From assembly GCA_949948715.1 (NCBI GenBank), contig CATLGW010000029.1:1-34496 (forward strand): a stretch of 34,496 nucleotides of DNA. The letters are read 5' to 3'. The stretch is from an uncultured Lachnospiraceae bacterium (GTDB lineage Bacteria > Bacillota > Clostridia > Lachnospirales > Lachnospiraceae). Positions 8,238 through 18,200 of this stretch are shown one piece after another (position 1 is the first letter of the stretch; the number at the start of each line of letters is the position of its first letter). The notes beneath the pieces were generated by a model that saw nothing but the letters and a program-made list of their open reading frames with translations, did no database searches and was not told the DNA's origin. Both the position numbers and the translations under genes were made by a program.

Positions 8238-11200
8238 ATGAGCTTGCGCTTTTATTTTGGACCCTCGGGTGCGGGCAAGAGCAGAGGGCTTTACGGGGAG
8301 ATAATTCGCCGTTCCCTGGAGTGTCCGAAACAAAATTTTCTGGTGATCGTGCCGGACCAATTTACCATGCAGACGCAGAAGGATTTGGTGACGCTGCACC
8401 AGCGGGGCGGCATTATGAACATAGATGTTCTGAGCTTCGGAAGGCTCAGCCACCGCATTCTGGAGGAGGTGGGCGGCGGGGAGACACCCGTCCTGGACGA
8501 CACGGGGAAAAGCCTGGTGCTTCAGAAGGTGGCCGGGAATCTGCGGGAGAAGCTGCCCGCGCTGGGCGGACTTCTGCACAGGCAGGGCTATATTCATGAG
8601 GTGAAAAGCGCCATCTCCGAGTTTATGCAGTACGGCATCAGCGTGGAGGATGTGGATAAGTTGATTGCCTTTTCCGAGAAAAGGGGCGCTCTGTCCCACA
8701 AGCTGCAGGATCTGCAGACCCTGTATCGGGGATTCCAGGAGTATATCAAGGGAAATTTTATCACCACGGAGGAGACGTTGGATTTGCTCAGACGCTCCCT
8801 CTCAAAGTCCAAAATGCTGCCGGGCAGTGTGGTGGTCTTTGACGGGTTTACAGGTTTTACGCCGATTCAGAACCGCCTGATTCAGGAGCTGATGTGCATT
8901 GTGGACGAGGTGACGGTGGCGGTGGTCATGGGGGCGGGGGAGTACCCCTATGAGCCGGAGGGAGAGCAGAGGCTCTTTTATCTGAGCAAGAAGACCGTGG
9001 CGGACCTGGAGCGGCTGGCAGAGCTGGCGGGAGTACCCAGGGGGCAGGATGTGTTTATTGTGGCAGGCGGGGAGGAAGGGGAGGCCTTTTCCTTTGATAA
9101 CCCGAAACGGCGCAGGGACTTCAGGGAGAGATGCCTGGTACAATTTAACGAGAGGCATCGCTTTTGCGGGGCTCCCGGACTGCTTCGGCTGGAGCAGGGG
9201 CTGTTTCGCTACAGCAGTAAGCCCTGGGATTTGCCGGGGGAGGAGATTCAAATCTTTGAGGCTCTTTCCCCCAGGGACGAGGTACATCAGACGGGGCTGT
9301 ACATCCGGGAGCTGATCCGCAGGGAGGGGCTGGCTTACCGGGATATAGCGGTAATCCTGGGGGATTTGGACGGCTATGCGCCCTTTGTGGAGGCGGAGTT
9401 TGCCCAGGTGGAGATCCCTTGTTATATAGACAGGACCAGAGGCATTGTGCTGAATCCCATGATAGAGTATATCAAGAGCGCGCTGGAGCTGTATCTGAGG
9501 GATTTCTCTTATGAGTCGGTGTTTCATTATCTCAGATGCGGTCTGTCCGACCTCTCCAGGGACGATGTGGATTTGCTGGAGAATTATGTGCTTCAGACGG
9601 GCATCCGGGGATACCGCAGGTGGAGCAGGCGCTTTACGGCCAAGCCTGCCAGGGCGGGGGAGGATGAGGAGGCGCTGAATCGTTTGAACGATGCCAGGGA
9701 GCGCTTTTTGTCCCAGGTCTCAATGCTTTGCGGGGAGAAGAGGGCCTGGGCCCAGGTCTATGTGAATCGGCTCTATGATTTCCTGGTGCAGAACCGGGTG
9801 CAGCAGAAGCTGGGGGAGTTCGAGGCGGCCTTCCATAATTCGGGGGATTTGTCCAGGGAGCGGGAGTATGCCCAGATTTTTCGGCTGGTGATGGAGCTGC
9901 TGGATCAGATATACGCGCTGCTGGGGCGGGAGGAGATCTCGCTGGAGGAGTTTGCGGATATCCTGGAGGCCGGATTCGGGGAGATCGAGGTGGGCACCAT
10001 CCCCCAGAATGTGGACCGGGTTGTGGTGGGAGACATGGAGAGAACTCGTTTAAAGCAGGTGAAGGCCCTGTTTTTCCTGGGCGTCAACGACGGAAATATT
10101 CCCAAGAACGCCTCCAAGGGAGGGATTATCTCCGACATGGACAGGGAGTTTCTCAGGGAGTCAAAGCTGGAGCTGGCCCCCAGTCCCAGACAGCAGATGT
10201 TCATCCAAAGGCTTTATCTGTACTTAAATATGACCAAGCCCTCAAATTTTCTGTACTTATCCTACGCAAGGATCGACGGTAAGGGAAAGGGCATTCGTCC
10301 GGCCTACTTAATCGATGTGGTGCGAAAGCTTTTCCCCGGGATTGCTGTGGGATATCCCCAGGGTCGGAGTGTCCTGGAGCAGATTGCGACCCCCAGGGAG
10401 GGATTGCGGTATCTGGCCGGGGGACTCAGAGAATATGCGGCGGGAAGCATGAACGCAGCGCTGGAGCGGGAGCTGTTCACCGTCTATCAGGCGTACGGCG
10501 GGGAGGCTGTGAAGGGCAGGCGGGAGCTGATGGCGGAGGCCGCCTTTAAGCACTATCGGGATTCCGGCCTTGCCAGGGCAGTGGCCAGAGCTTTATACGG
10601 CAGGAATCTGGAGAACAGCGTGACCAGACTGGAAACCTACGCCGCCTGCGCCTACAGGCATTTTCTGCAGTACGGATTGACTTTGCGGGAGCGGGAGGAA
10701 TTCGGCTTCGAGGCGGTTGACATGGGAAATGTGTATCACGCCGTATTGGAGCTGTTCGCGGCGAAACTTCAGGAGAGCGGCTACACATGGTTTGATTTTC
10801 CGGAGGAATTCGGGCGGCAGACGGTGCGGGAGGCCTTGGAGGAGTACGCCGCCTCCTACGGGGAGACGGTGCTGTACAGCAGCGCCCGCAGCGAGTATGC
10901 CATTACCCGGATGGGGCGTGTTTTGGCCAGAACCGTGCTTACGCTCCAGAGCCAGCTCAAACGGGGAGCGTTCGCACCGGAGAAATATGAAATGTCCTTT
11001 CGGTTTGCGGAGGGACTGGAGAGTGTGGACGTGGCTTTATCCAAAGAGGAGAGGATGCAGCTTAGGGGGCGTATTGACCGCATCGACACGGCGGAGGATG
11101 AGAACCATGTCTATGTAAAGGTGATCGACTATAAATCCGGGGGCAGACAGTTTGATCTGGCCGCGCTGTATTACGGGCTGCAGCTTCAACTGGTGGTCTA

Positions 11201-11735
11201 TATGAACGCTGCCCTGGAGCTGGAGGCGAAAAGACATCCCCACAAGGAGATTGTTCCGGCGGCCCTTCTGTACTATCACATAGACGATCCCACGGTGGAA
11301 ACGCCGGTGGAGCTCACCGACGAGGAGATCAACGCACAGATTCAAGGGAAACTGCGCATGAACGGGGTGGTAAACGGCGAGCCGGATATCGTGGAGCGGC
11401 TGGACCGTTTTATGCAGGGCAAATCCGATGTCATACCAGTGGAACGAAAAAAGGACGGAGCTTACACAGCCCGCTCCGGGGTGATGTCCGGGGAGGAGCT
11501 GCGAACCGTGTCGGATTATGTGAATTACAAGGTGCGGGGTATCGGCAGACAGATATTGGACGGCGTGATCAAGGTGGATCCTTATGAAAAGGGAACTCAG
11601 GAGGCCTGTACCTACTGCGCCTACAAGAGGGTGTGCGGATTCGACAGGGCAATTCCGGGGTATGACATGAGAGAGCTTCCGTCCATGGAAAAGCAGGAGG
11701 CCCTGGAGCGAATGCGCGGGGAAATGGATTCCTGA
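8238..11735 (+). CDS. addB: ATP-dependent helicase/nuclease subunit B (AddB)
   Basis: AddB works with AddA to resect double-strand DNA breaks and recognise Chi-like sites, giving 3' tails for RecA. The protein is 1165 aa, the usual AddB size. GPSGAGKS at residues 8-15 is the N-terminal Walker A. A C-terminal PD-(D/E)xK nuclease is marked by KVIDYKSGG. Four cysteines, Cys804 and Cys1124/1127/1133 (in CTYCAYKRVC), match the iron-sulfur ligands known for B. subtilis AddB with a constant offset of three. The start at 8238 has AGGGAGA upstream. addA is normally the next gene, but here it lies 3.5 kb downstream beyond two unrelated genes. Confidence 0.97.
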   Translation: MSLRFYFGPSGAGKSRGLYGEIIRRSLECPKQNFLVIVPDQFTMQTQKDLVTLHQRGGIMNIDVLSFGRLSHRILEEVGGGETPVLDDTGKSLVLQKVAGNLREKLPALGGLLHRQGYIHEVKSAISEFMQYGISVEDVDKLIAFSEKRGALSHKLQDLQTLYRGFQEYIKGNFITTEETLDLLRRSLSKSKMLPGSVVVFDGFTGFTPIQNRLIQELMCIVDEVTVAVVMGAGEYPYEPEGEQRLFYLSKKTVADLERLAELAGVPRGQDVFIVAGGEEGEAFSFDNPKRRRDFRERCLVQFNERHRFCGAPGLLRLEQGLFRYSSKPWDLPGEEIQIFEALSPRDEVHQTGLYIRELIRREGLAYRDIAVILGDLDGYAPFVEAEFAQVEIPCYIDRTRGIVLNPMIEYIKSALELYLRDFSYESVFHYLRCGLSDLSRDDVDLLENYVLQTGIRGYRRWSRRFTAKPARAGEDEEALNRLNDARERFLSQVSMLCGEKRAWAQVYVNRLYDFLVQNRVQQKLGEFEAAFHNSGDLSREREYAQIFRLVMELLDQIYALLGREEISLEEFADILEAGFGEIEVGTIPQNVDRVVVGDMERTRLKQVKALFFLGVNDGNIPKNASKGGIISDMDREFLRESKLELAPSPRQQMFIQRLYLYLNMTKPSNFLYLSYARIDGKGKGIRPAYLIDVVRKLFPGIAVGYPQGRSVLEQIATPREGLRYLAGGLREYAAGSMNAALERELFTVYQAYGGEAVKGRRELMAEAAFKHYRDSGLARAVARALYGRNLENSVTRLETYAACAYRHFLQYGLTLREREEFGFEAVDMGNVYHAVLELFAAKLQESGYTWFDFPEEFGRQTVREALEEYAASYGETVLYSSARSEYAITRMGRVLARTVLTLQSQLKRGAFAPEKYEMSFRFAEGLESVDVALSKEERMQLRGRIDRIDTAEDENHVYVKVIDYKSGGRQFDLAALYYGLQLQLVVYMNAALELEAKRHPHKEIVPAALLYYHIDDPTVETPVELTDEEINAQIQGKLRMNGVVNGEPDIVERLDRFMQGKSDVIPVERKKDGAYTARSGVMSGEELRTVSDYVNYKVRGIGRQILDGVIKVDPYEKGTQEACTYCAYKRVCGFDRAIPGYDMRELPSMEKQEALERMRGEMDS

Positions 11736-11737
11736 GG

Positions 11738-11766
11738 TGGACAAAATTTTGATTTTTCGGTATAAT
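11738..11766 (+). promoter_or_regulatory. Promoter of the hybrid histidine kinase gene
   Basis: TGGACA (11738-11743), a 17-bp spacer and a perfect TATAAT (11761-11766) begin three bases after the addB stop. A second TATAAT follows at 11770-11775. The kinase gene therefore has its own promoter and is not just an addB readthrough product. Confidence 0.65.
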
Positions 11767-11834
11767 AGCTATAATAGTTTTGGCAGATGTCATAAGGTAA
11801 GGCGGCAGTCAAAACAAACGGGGAGGGCACGCCT

Positions 11835-14078
11835 TTGAATCATCAGACGGAAGGGAAGCGGAGCTTAATTGAAAACCTGCTCTATTTGTTGGATGAAAAG
11901 ACCGACTATACGCTGCAATGGTCGGACGGTCTGTCCACGGAGCTTTGCGCGCGGCTGAAGGAGCAGAATATTCTGGCAGTAAATCAACTTAAGAAGTTTT
12001 TGGACAGTATACCGGGGGGATTTTTCATCTACCGGGCGGAGGGAAACCAGGATATACTCTATGCCAATAAGGCGATGATACGTGTTTTAAACTGTGACAC
12101 AATTGAAGAATTCAGAGAGGTGACGGGCAATTCCTTCCGGGGAATCGTACATCCGGACGATTATGAGGCCGTGGAGCGCAGCATCAGGGAGCAGATTTCG
12201 GTCAGCCAGTTTGATCTGGATTATGTGGAATACCGGGTGATTCCCAAGGGCGGGGGCATACGCTGGATTGAGGATTACGGACATTTCGTGCACAGTGATA
12301 CGGAGGGAGATATCTTTTATGTCTTCATAGGGGACGCCACCGACAAAAAGCGGCGTCAGTGGGAGGAGACGGAGCAGCTCAAGCAGGAGAATTACCAGGC
12401 AAGGCAGAGACTCCAGAGCCGGATTGACAGATACAGTCAGGAGCTGGAGGGAATTACCCAGGAGCATCTGCGTCGGCTGGAGATCATAGAGGGGCTGAGC
12501 ATCGACTATGAGGGGATTTTTTATGTGGATTTGGACGAGGACCTGATCAGGCCGTATCGCCTCAGCGACCGGTTTAAGGAGAGGTTTTCCTGGAGCGGGT
12601 CTCTGCGGGAATATTTTGGCTGTGCGGATTATTACATTGGCCATTGGGTGCACCCGGAGGACCGGGAGCTATTCCGCGGCTTTGTGGCGCCGGACAGGAT
12701 TCGTCAGCGGCTGGCCGAGGAGAGGTCGATCCATATCAATTACCGCACTCTGCATGGGGGGAAGAATGAATACAGGCAGCTTCGCGTGGTGAATGTGGGC
12801 AGCGAGGAGCACATTTCTCAGTTTGTGATGGGATACCGGGATGTGGACGATGAGATTGTGGAGGAGGTAAAGCGAAACGAGATGCTGGCGGAGGCGCTGA
12901 ACACCGCCAAGCGGGCCAACAATGCCAAGAATCTGTTTCTCTCCAATATGTCCCACGACATACGGACTCCCATGAACGCCATTTTGGGCTTCAATGAGCT
13001 GGCCAAAAAGAACTTGGGGGATCCGGAGAAGCTGTCGGGGTATCTGGACATGATCGCGTCCTCCAGCGAGCAGCTCATGCAGCTTCTCAACAATGTGCTG
13101 GACATAGCCAGGATAGAGTCAGGCAATGTCTCGGTGGAGTCGGAGGAATGCAATCTGATGGACATCGTTCACCAGGTGCAGACGCTGATCCTTCCGCAGG
13201 CCGCGGCCAAAGGCATCAAGCTTTCTCTGGATATCGCTCAGCTCAAATATGTCAATGTCTATGCGGACGCGGGAAAGCTGAGCCGCATACTTACCTATTT
13301 TGCGGACAATGCCGTGAAATACTCCCGGGAGGCCGGATGGGTTTCTCTGGCCATCGTTCAGCAGAGGGAGGCGCGCAACGGCTACGCCACCTACCGCTTC
13401 ACGGTGGAGGACAACGGAGTGGGCATCAACGAGAGCTTTCTCCAGCATATTTTCGAGCCCTTTGAGCGGGAGAAGAACACTACCCTGAGCGGAATTGCCG
13501 GCTCGGGGCTAGGACTGACCATCGCCAAGGATCTGGTGGAGCTGATGGGAGGGACTATCGACGTGGAGAGCACGGTGGGGCAGGGCAGCAAATTTTCCCT
13601 GACCCTTCCGTTACATATCTGCGAAGGGAACAGAGAGAGAATTCCGGAATCGGAGGATGAGCCCCATACCTTTACCACACCCAAGAGAATTCTGATTGTG
13701 GACGACAATGAGATCAATCTGGAGATTGAGAACGAGGTGCTGAAGGATGCCAATTTCCTGGTGGATACCGCTTCGGACGGGCAGATTGCGGTGGAGAAGG
13801 TGAAGAACGCTCCGGAGGGCTATTATGATTTGATTCTGATGGACATTCAGATGCCGGTGATGGACGGTTACCATGCCACCAGAGCCATCCGCCGGATCGA
13901 GAATCCGGCGCTGGCCAATATCCCCATAATCGCAGTATCGGCCAACGCCTTTGACGAGGACAGGAAGAACGCCGTGGAGAGCGGTATGAACGCTCATCTG
14001 GCGAAGCCCCTTGACACGGCGCAGTTGTATAAGCTGATTCGCAGATTCCTCCAGAATGTGGAGAATTCTACGGGCTGA
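11835..14078 (+). CDS. Soluble hybrid sensor histidine kinase (PAS-HisKA-HATPase-REC)
   Basis: The protein is 747 aa and begins at TTG, chosen because GGGGAGGG lies six bases upstream. Residues about 45-170 form a PAS domain (FFIYRAEGNQDILYANKAM, later YRVIPKGGGIRWIEDYG). A coiled coil (about 175-215) and a second, weaker PAS-like region (about 225-345) follow. HisKA contains the phospho-acceptor His374 in SNMSHDIRTPMNAI. The HATPase has DNAVKYS, DNGVGI and GSGLGLTIAK. A C-terminal receiver carries Asp670 in LMDIQMPVMDGY. No membrane segment is visible, so it should sense a cytoplasmic signal or protein. No separate response regulator or phosphotransfer protein is next to it. Its 3' end overlaps the convergent D-lactate dehydrogenase gene by 11 bp. 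Confidence 0.93.
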   Translation: MNHQTEGKRSLIENLLYLLDEKTDYTLQWSDGLSTELCARLKEQNILAVNQLKKFLDSIPGGFFIYRAEGNQDILYANKAMIRVLNCDTIEEFREVTGNSFRGIVHPDDYEAVERSIREQISVSQFDLDYVEYRVIPKGGGIRWIEDYGHFVHSDTEGDIFYVFIGDATDKKRRQWEETEQLKQENYQARQRLQSRIDRYSQELEGITQEHLRRLEIIEGLSIDYEGIFYVDLDEDLIRPYRLSDRFKERFSWSGSLREYFGCADYYIGHWVHPEDRELFRGFVAPDRIRQRLAEERSIHINYRTLHGGKNEYRQLRVVNVGSEEHISQFVMGYRDVDDEIVEEVKRNEMLAEALNTAKRANNAKNLFLSNMSHDIRTPMNAILGFNELAKKNLGDPEKLSGYLDMIASSSEQLMQLLNNVLDIARIESGNVSVESEECNLMDIVHQVQTLILPQAAAKGIKLSLDIAQLKYVNVYADAGKLSRILTYFADNAVKYSREAGWVSLAIVQQREARNGYATYRFTVEDNGVGINESFLQHIFEPFEREKNTTLSGIAGSGLGLTIAKDLVELMGGTIDVESTVGQGSKFSLTLPLHICEGNRERIPESEDEPHTFTTPKRILIVDDNEINLEIENEVLKDANFLVDTASDGQIAVEKVKNAPEGYYDLILMDIQMPVMDGYHATRAIRRIENPALANIPIIAVSANAFDEDRKNAVESGMNAHLAKPLDTAQLYKLIRRFLQNVENSTG

Positions 14079-15060
14079 CCTCGTTGGGGCTCTCCTTTCC
14101 TGCCAGGAAATCCATGGCGTTTTCCAGGGTGGTTGAGGCGATGGCATCCAGCGCCTCCACGGTGAAAAAGCCCTGGTGGGAGGTGATCATCACATTGGGG
14201 AAGGACAGAAGCCTTGCGGTGGTGGAATGCTCTAAAATTTCGTCGGAGCGGTCCTCAAAGACATTGGTTCCCTCCTCCTCATAGACGTCCAGCCCTACTC
14301 CGGCAAATTTGTGCATTCTTATGCCTTCGATGAGATCCTCTGTCTTCACAAGAGCGCCACGGGAGGTGTTTACCAGGACTACGCCGTCCTTCATACGGCG
14401 TATGGTGTCAATGTTGATCAGGTGGTAGGTGGAGTCCATCAGAGGACAGTGCAGGGAGATCAGATCGCTCCTTTGCAGGACCTCGTCCATGGACACATAC
14501 TCCACAAAATCCTTCAGGGAGGGATTCTCGTAGACATCCTGGGCGATAACCTTCATGCCGAAGCCGTGGCAGATGCGGCACATGGCGGCGCCGATTTTGC
14601 CGGTGCCGATAATGCCCGCCGTCTTCTGGTAAAAATTAAAACCCATCAGTCCGCTTAAGCTGAAGTCGTTCTCCCGAACCTTATTGTAGGCCTTGTGGAG
14701 ACGGCGGTTGCTGGCCAGGGCCAGGGCCATGGCGTGCTCGGCAACGGCCTCCGGGGAATAGCCCGGGACGCGCATCACACGGATTTGATATTTGGCTGCC
14801 TGTTCCAAATCCACATTGTTGAAGCCGGCGCAGCGCATCAGAAGCAGACGGATTCCCTTTGCGTGGAGGATGTCAAGGGTCTGTGCGCCGACGTCGGAAT
14901 TCACAAAGGCGCAGACCGCGTCAAAGCCCTCGGAAAGCGCGGCGGTTCTGGGATCCAGATCCGACTTGATAAATTCCACGGTCAGCTTTGGATAGTCCGG
15001 AAGCAGGGACGAGAATGAGTTGATGTCGTAGCTTTTGGCATCATAGAACAAAATTTTCAT
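14068..15060 (-). CDS. ldhA: D-lactate dehydrogenase (2-hydroxyacid dehydrogenase family)
   Basis: The protein is 330 aa and predicted to reduce pyruvate to D-lactate with NADH, regenerating NAD in fermentation. The Rossmann motif GTGKIG is at 152-157. The active-site triad is at Arg234 (NTSRGAL), Glu263 (GLDVYEEE) and His295 (SHQGFF), matching known D-LDHs with an offset of one. The early segment RCAGFNNVDL is characteristic of D-LDH rather than other 2-hydroxyacid dehydrogenases. The start is supported by AGGAGG six bases upstream. It is the only minus-strand gene between addB and addA and converges on the kinase with an 11-bp overlap. A related hydroxyacid substrate cannot be excluded. Confidence 0.92.
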   Translation of the reverse strand: MKILFYDAKSYDINSFSSLLPDYPKLTVEFIKSDLDPRTAALSEGFDAVCAFVNSDVGAQTLDILHAKGIRLLLMRCAGFNNVDLEQAAKYQIRVMRVPGYSPEAVAEHAMALALASNRRLHKAYNKVRENDFSLSGLMGFNFYQKTAGIIGTGKIGAAMCRICHGFGMKVIAQDVYENPSLKDFVEYVSMDEVLQRSDLISLHCPLMDSTYHLINIDTIRRMKDGVVLVNTSRGALVKTEDLIEGIRMHKFAGVGLDVYEEEGTNVFEDRSDEILEHSTTARLLSFPNVMITSHQGFFTVEALDAIASTTLENAMDFLAGKESPNEVSP

Positions 15061-15187
15061 GGCAGGACCTCCTGGTATATGATTGATTTATAGTATTCTA
15101 CATTTGAGGGGAAATCATTCCCTGTTCTTTTTGAAGCCATTATAGCGCAGTCTTTTATCCCTGTCTACAGCGGCATATATCCCGCCA

Positions 15188-15216
15188 TTGATTTTATCTT
15201 TCTGTTGCACTAAAAT
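15188..15216 (+). promoter_or_regulatory. Promoter of addA
   Basis: TTGATT (15188-15193), a 17-bp spacer and TAAAAT (15211-15216) lie 30 bp ahead of the addA ATG. This supports independent transcription of addA now that it is separated from addB. Confidence 0.55.
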
Positions 15217-15247
15217 AGTATGCATACGATAGGAGGCGGAGGGTAAG

Positions 15248-18200
15248 ATGCCAGTCCAGTTCACACCCCAACAACAGAAGGTCATAGAGCTCAGGGACCG
15301 CAACATTTTGGTTTCGGCGGCGGCAGGCAGCGGCAAGACCGCCGTGCTGGTGGAGCGCATTGTCCGGATGGTCTGTGACGAGACTCATCCCGTGGATGTG
15401 GACAGGCTGCTGGTGGTAACCTTTACCAACGCGGCGGCGGCGGAGATGCGGGAGCGGATTGCCGCCGGGATTGCGGAGCAGCTTCGGCTGCATCCTGAGT
15501 CGGAGCACATCCAGAGACAGTCCGCTTTGCTGCACAATGCGCAGATTACCACCATCGACAGCTTCAGCCTGTTTTTGATACGAAATCATTTTAACGAGAT
15601 CGGTCTGGACCCGGCCTTTCGCGTGGCGGATGAGGGGGAGATAAAGCTGATGCGCCGGGAGGTACTGGCGGGGCTTTTGGAGGATGCCTTCGGGCAGGGG
15701 AGCGAGGCTTTCCGGGAGTGTGTGGAGGTTTTCTGCCCCGGGGGCAGGGAGAGCGTGCTGGAGGAATATATTTTAAGTCTGTCCCGCTACGGGGCCAGTT
15801 TTCCCTGGCCGGAGGAATGGCTTGGGGCCCGCGGGGAGGATTACGGCGCGGGGGATAAGGAGGAATTGCTGCAAAGCCCCTGCGCCGTCTATCTGAGGGA
15901 GCATATCTTTCGGATGCTGGAGGGCTGCGGGGAGAAGCTCGCCCTGGCGGAGAGGCTGTGTCAAAGTCCCGACGGTCCCTATATGTATGGGGAGACCCTG
16001 GAGCGGGAGCGGGAGATGCTTGAGAGACTTGCGAAATGCGGGAGCCTGGAGGAGTACGCTTCTGCCCTGTCCGGTATAAGCTTTGGGCGGCTGCCCGGAA
16101 AAAAGGATGACAGCGTATCCCCGGGCAAACGGGAGCAGGTGAAAAAGCTTCGCAGTCAGGTGAAAGACACGCTCCAGGACATGGGGGAGAAATTTTTCGC
16201 CACACCCTTTGCCCTGGCCGCCGCTCAGGGCAGGGAATGCCGGGGACCGGTATCTGTGCTGATCGGCCTGGTGCTGGAATTTAACAGACGTATGAGGGAG
16301 CGGAAGCAGGAGAAGAGACTCATTGATTTCTCCGATATGGAGCACTTTGCCCTGGAGATTCTGCTGGACAGGGAGGAGGGGGCGGTCCGCCCCAGTCAGG
16401 TGGCCCTGGAGTACCGTCAGCATTTTGCGGAAATTCTCATTGATGAATATCAGGACAGCAATCTGGTGCAGGAGTATCTGCTGCAGGTCATTTCGAGGGA
16501 GGACGAGGGACAGTTTAACCGCTTTATGGTGGGAGATGTGAAGCAGAGCATCTACAGGTTTCGTCTGGCCAGGCCGGAGCTCTTCCTGGAGAAATATGAG
16601 ACCTACGGGGAGGAGGGAGACAGGCGGCGCATCGACCTGTCCCGGAATTTCCGGAGCCGTCCCCAGGTGGTGGAGGCGGTGAACGAAATCTTTTCCCGGA
16701 TCATGAGCAGAGCCACCGGGGGGCTGGAATATGACGACAGGGCCGCCCTGTATGCCGGAGCGGCGTACCCTGACAATGAGGGCTGTGAGAGCGAGATGCT
16801 ATTGGCAAGGAAGCCGGGAGCGGGGGAGGGAATCAATGCCAGGCAGGCGGAGGCCCGGGCCATTGCCCGACGGATCCGGGAGCTGAAGAATTCCTTTCAG
16901 GTGACGGATAAGGGCAGCGGCGGGCTGCGCCCGGTATCCTACGGGGACATGGTGATTTTGCTGCGCACTACAAGCGGATGGGACGAGGAGTTCAAGGAGG
17001 TCCTGGAGGGAGAGGGTATTCCCGTCTATGTCACATCAAAGACGGGATACTTTGAGGCCCTTGAGGTTCAGGAGCTTCTGCAGTTTCTAAGGGTGCTGGA
17101 CAATCCCAGACAGGATATTCCCCTCTTTGGCGTGATGAAGTCCTTGTTCGGAGGATTTTCCGAGGAGGAGATCGCACTGATCAGGGCCGGCAGAAAGGGA
17201 GAGTCCCTGTATGAGGCCCTGCGGGCATGTGGGGAGGGTGCGGTGCAGGAGGCCGCCGGCGGAGAGCCCGGTGAGGCGGAGCACTTGTCCCGGAAGGCGG
17301 CGGATTTTCTGAAGCGGATCTCACAGTACCGGGATGTGGTGGTCTATCTGCCCATTCGAGATTTGCTGCAGCGGATCGTGGACGATTACGACTATCTGGA
17401 TTATGTGACGGCGCTGCCCGCCGGCAGCAGGCGCAGAGCCAATGTGGAGATGCTGTTTGCCAAGGCATCGGACTTCGAGAAGACAAGCTATTTTGGACTG
17501 TTCCACTTTGTCCGCTATATGGAGCAGCTTGAGAAATATGATGTGGATTACGGCGGGGCGGATATGCTGGACGAAAATGCGGACGTGGTGCGCATTATGA
17601 GCATCCACAAGAGCAAGGGGCTGGAATTTCCGGTGGTCTTTGCGGCGGGGCTTTCCAAGCGGTTCAATATGCAGGACGCGAATCAGGCCCTGATCGTGGA
17701 CATGGATCTGGGTCTGGCCTGCGACTATGTGAATCCGGAGAAACGCATCCGCAACAGGACACTGCGGCGAACCGTGATTTCACGCAAGATGAGGGAGGAC
17801 AGCCTCTCGGAGGAACTGAGGGTGCTCTATGTGGCCCTCACCCGGGCGAAGGAGAAGCTGATTATGTCGGCCTCTCTGGAGCAGGCTGAGGAGAAATGGG
17901 AGGCCGCGGCCCAGTGTCCCCAGGAGAGGCTGAGCTATCTGGACTTCATAGAGGCGGGCTGTTATCTGGATTTCCTGCTTCCCGTCCTGGGAAATACGGG
18001 TGTGAAGGTCCGAGTGGTGGACCGGGAAGAACTGGCGGGCGCAGAACTGGCGGAGCAGATTAAGAGATACGGAAAACGGGAAGGACTTTCCCGGGCGGCA
18101 CAGGCAGCCGACCCGGAGGCGCTGGCGGGACTTTTGCAGCGCTTTTCCTATGAGTATCCCTGGCGGAGGCTGGAAAAGCTTTACACCAAGACCACAGTGT

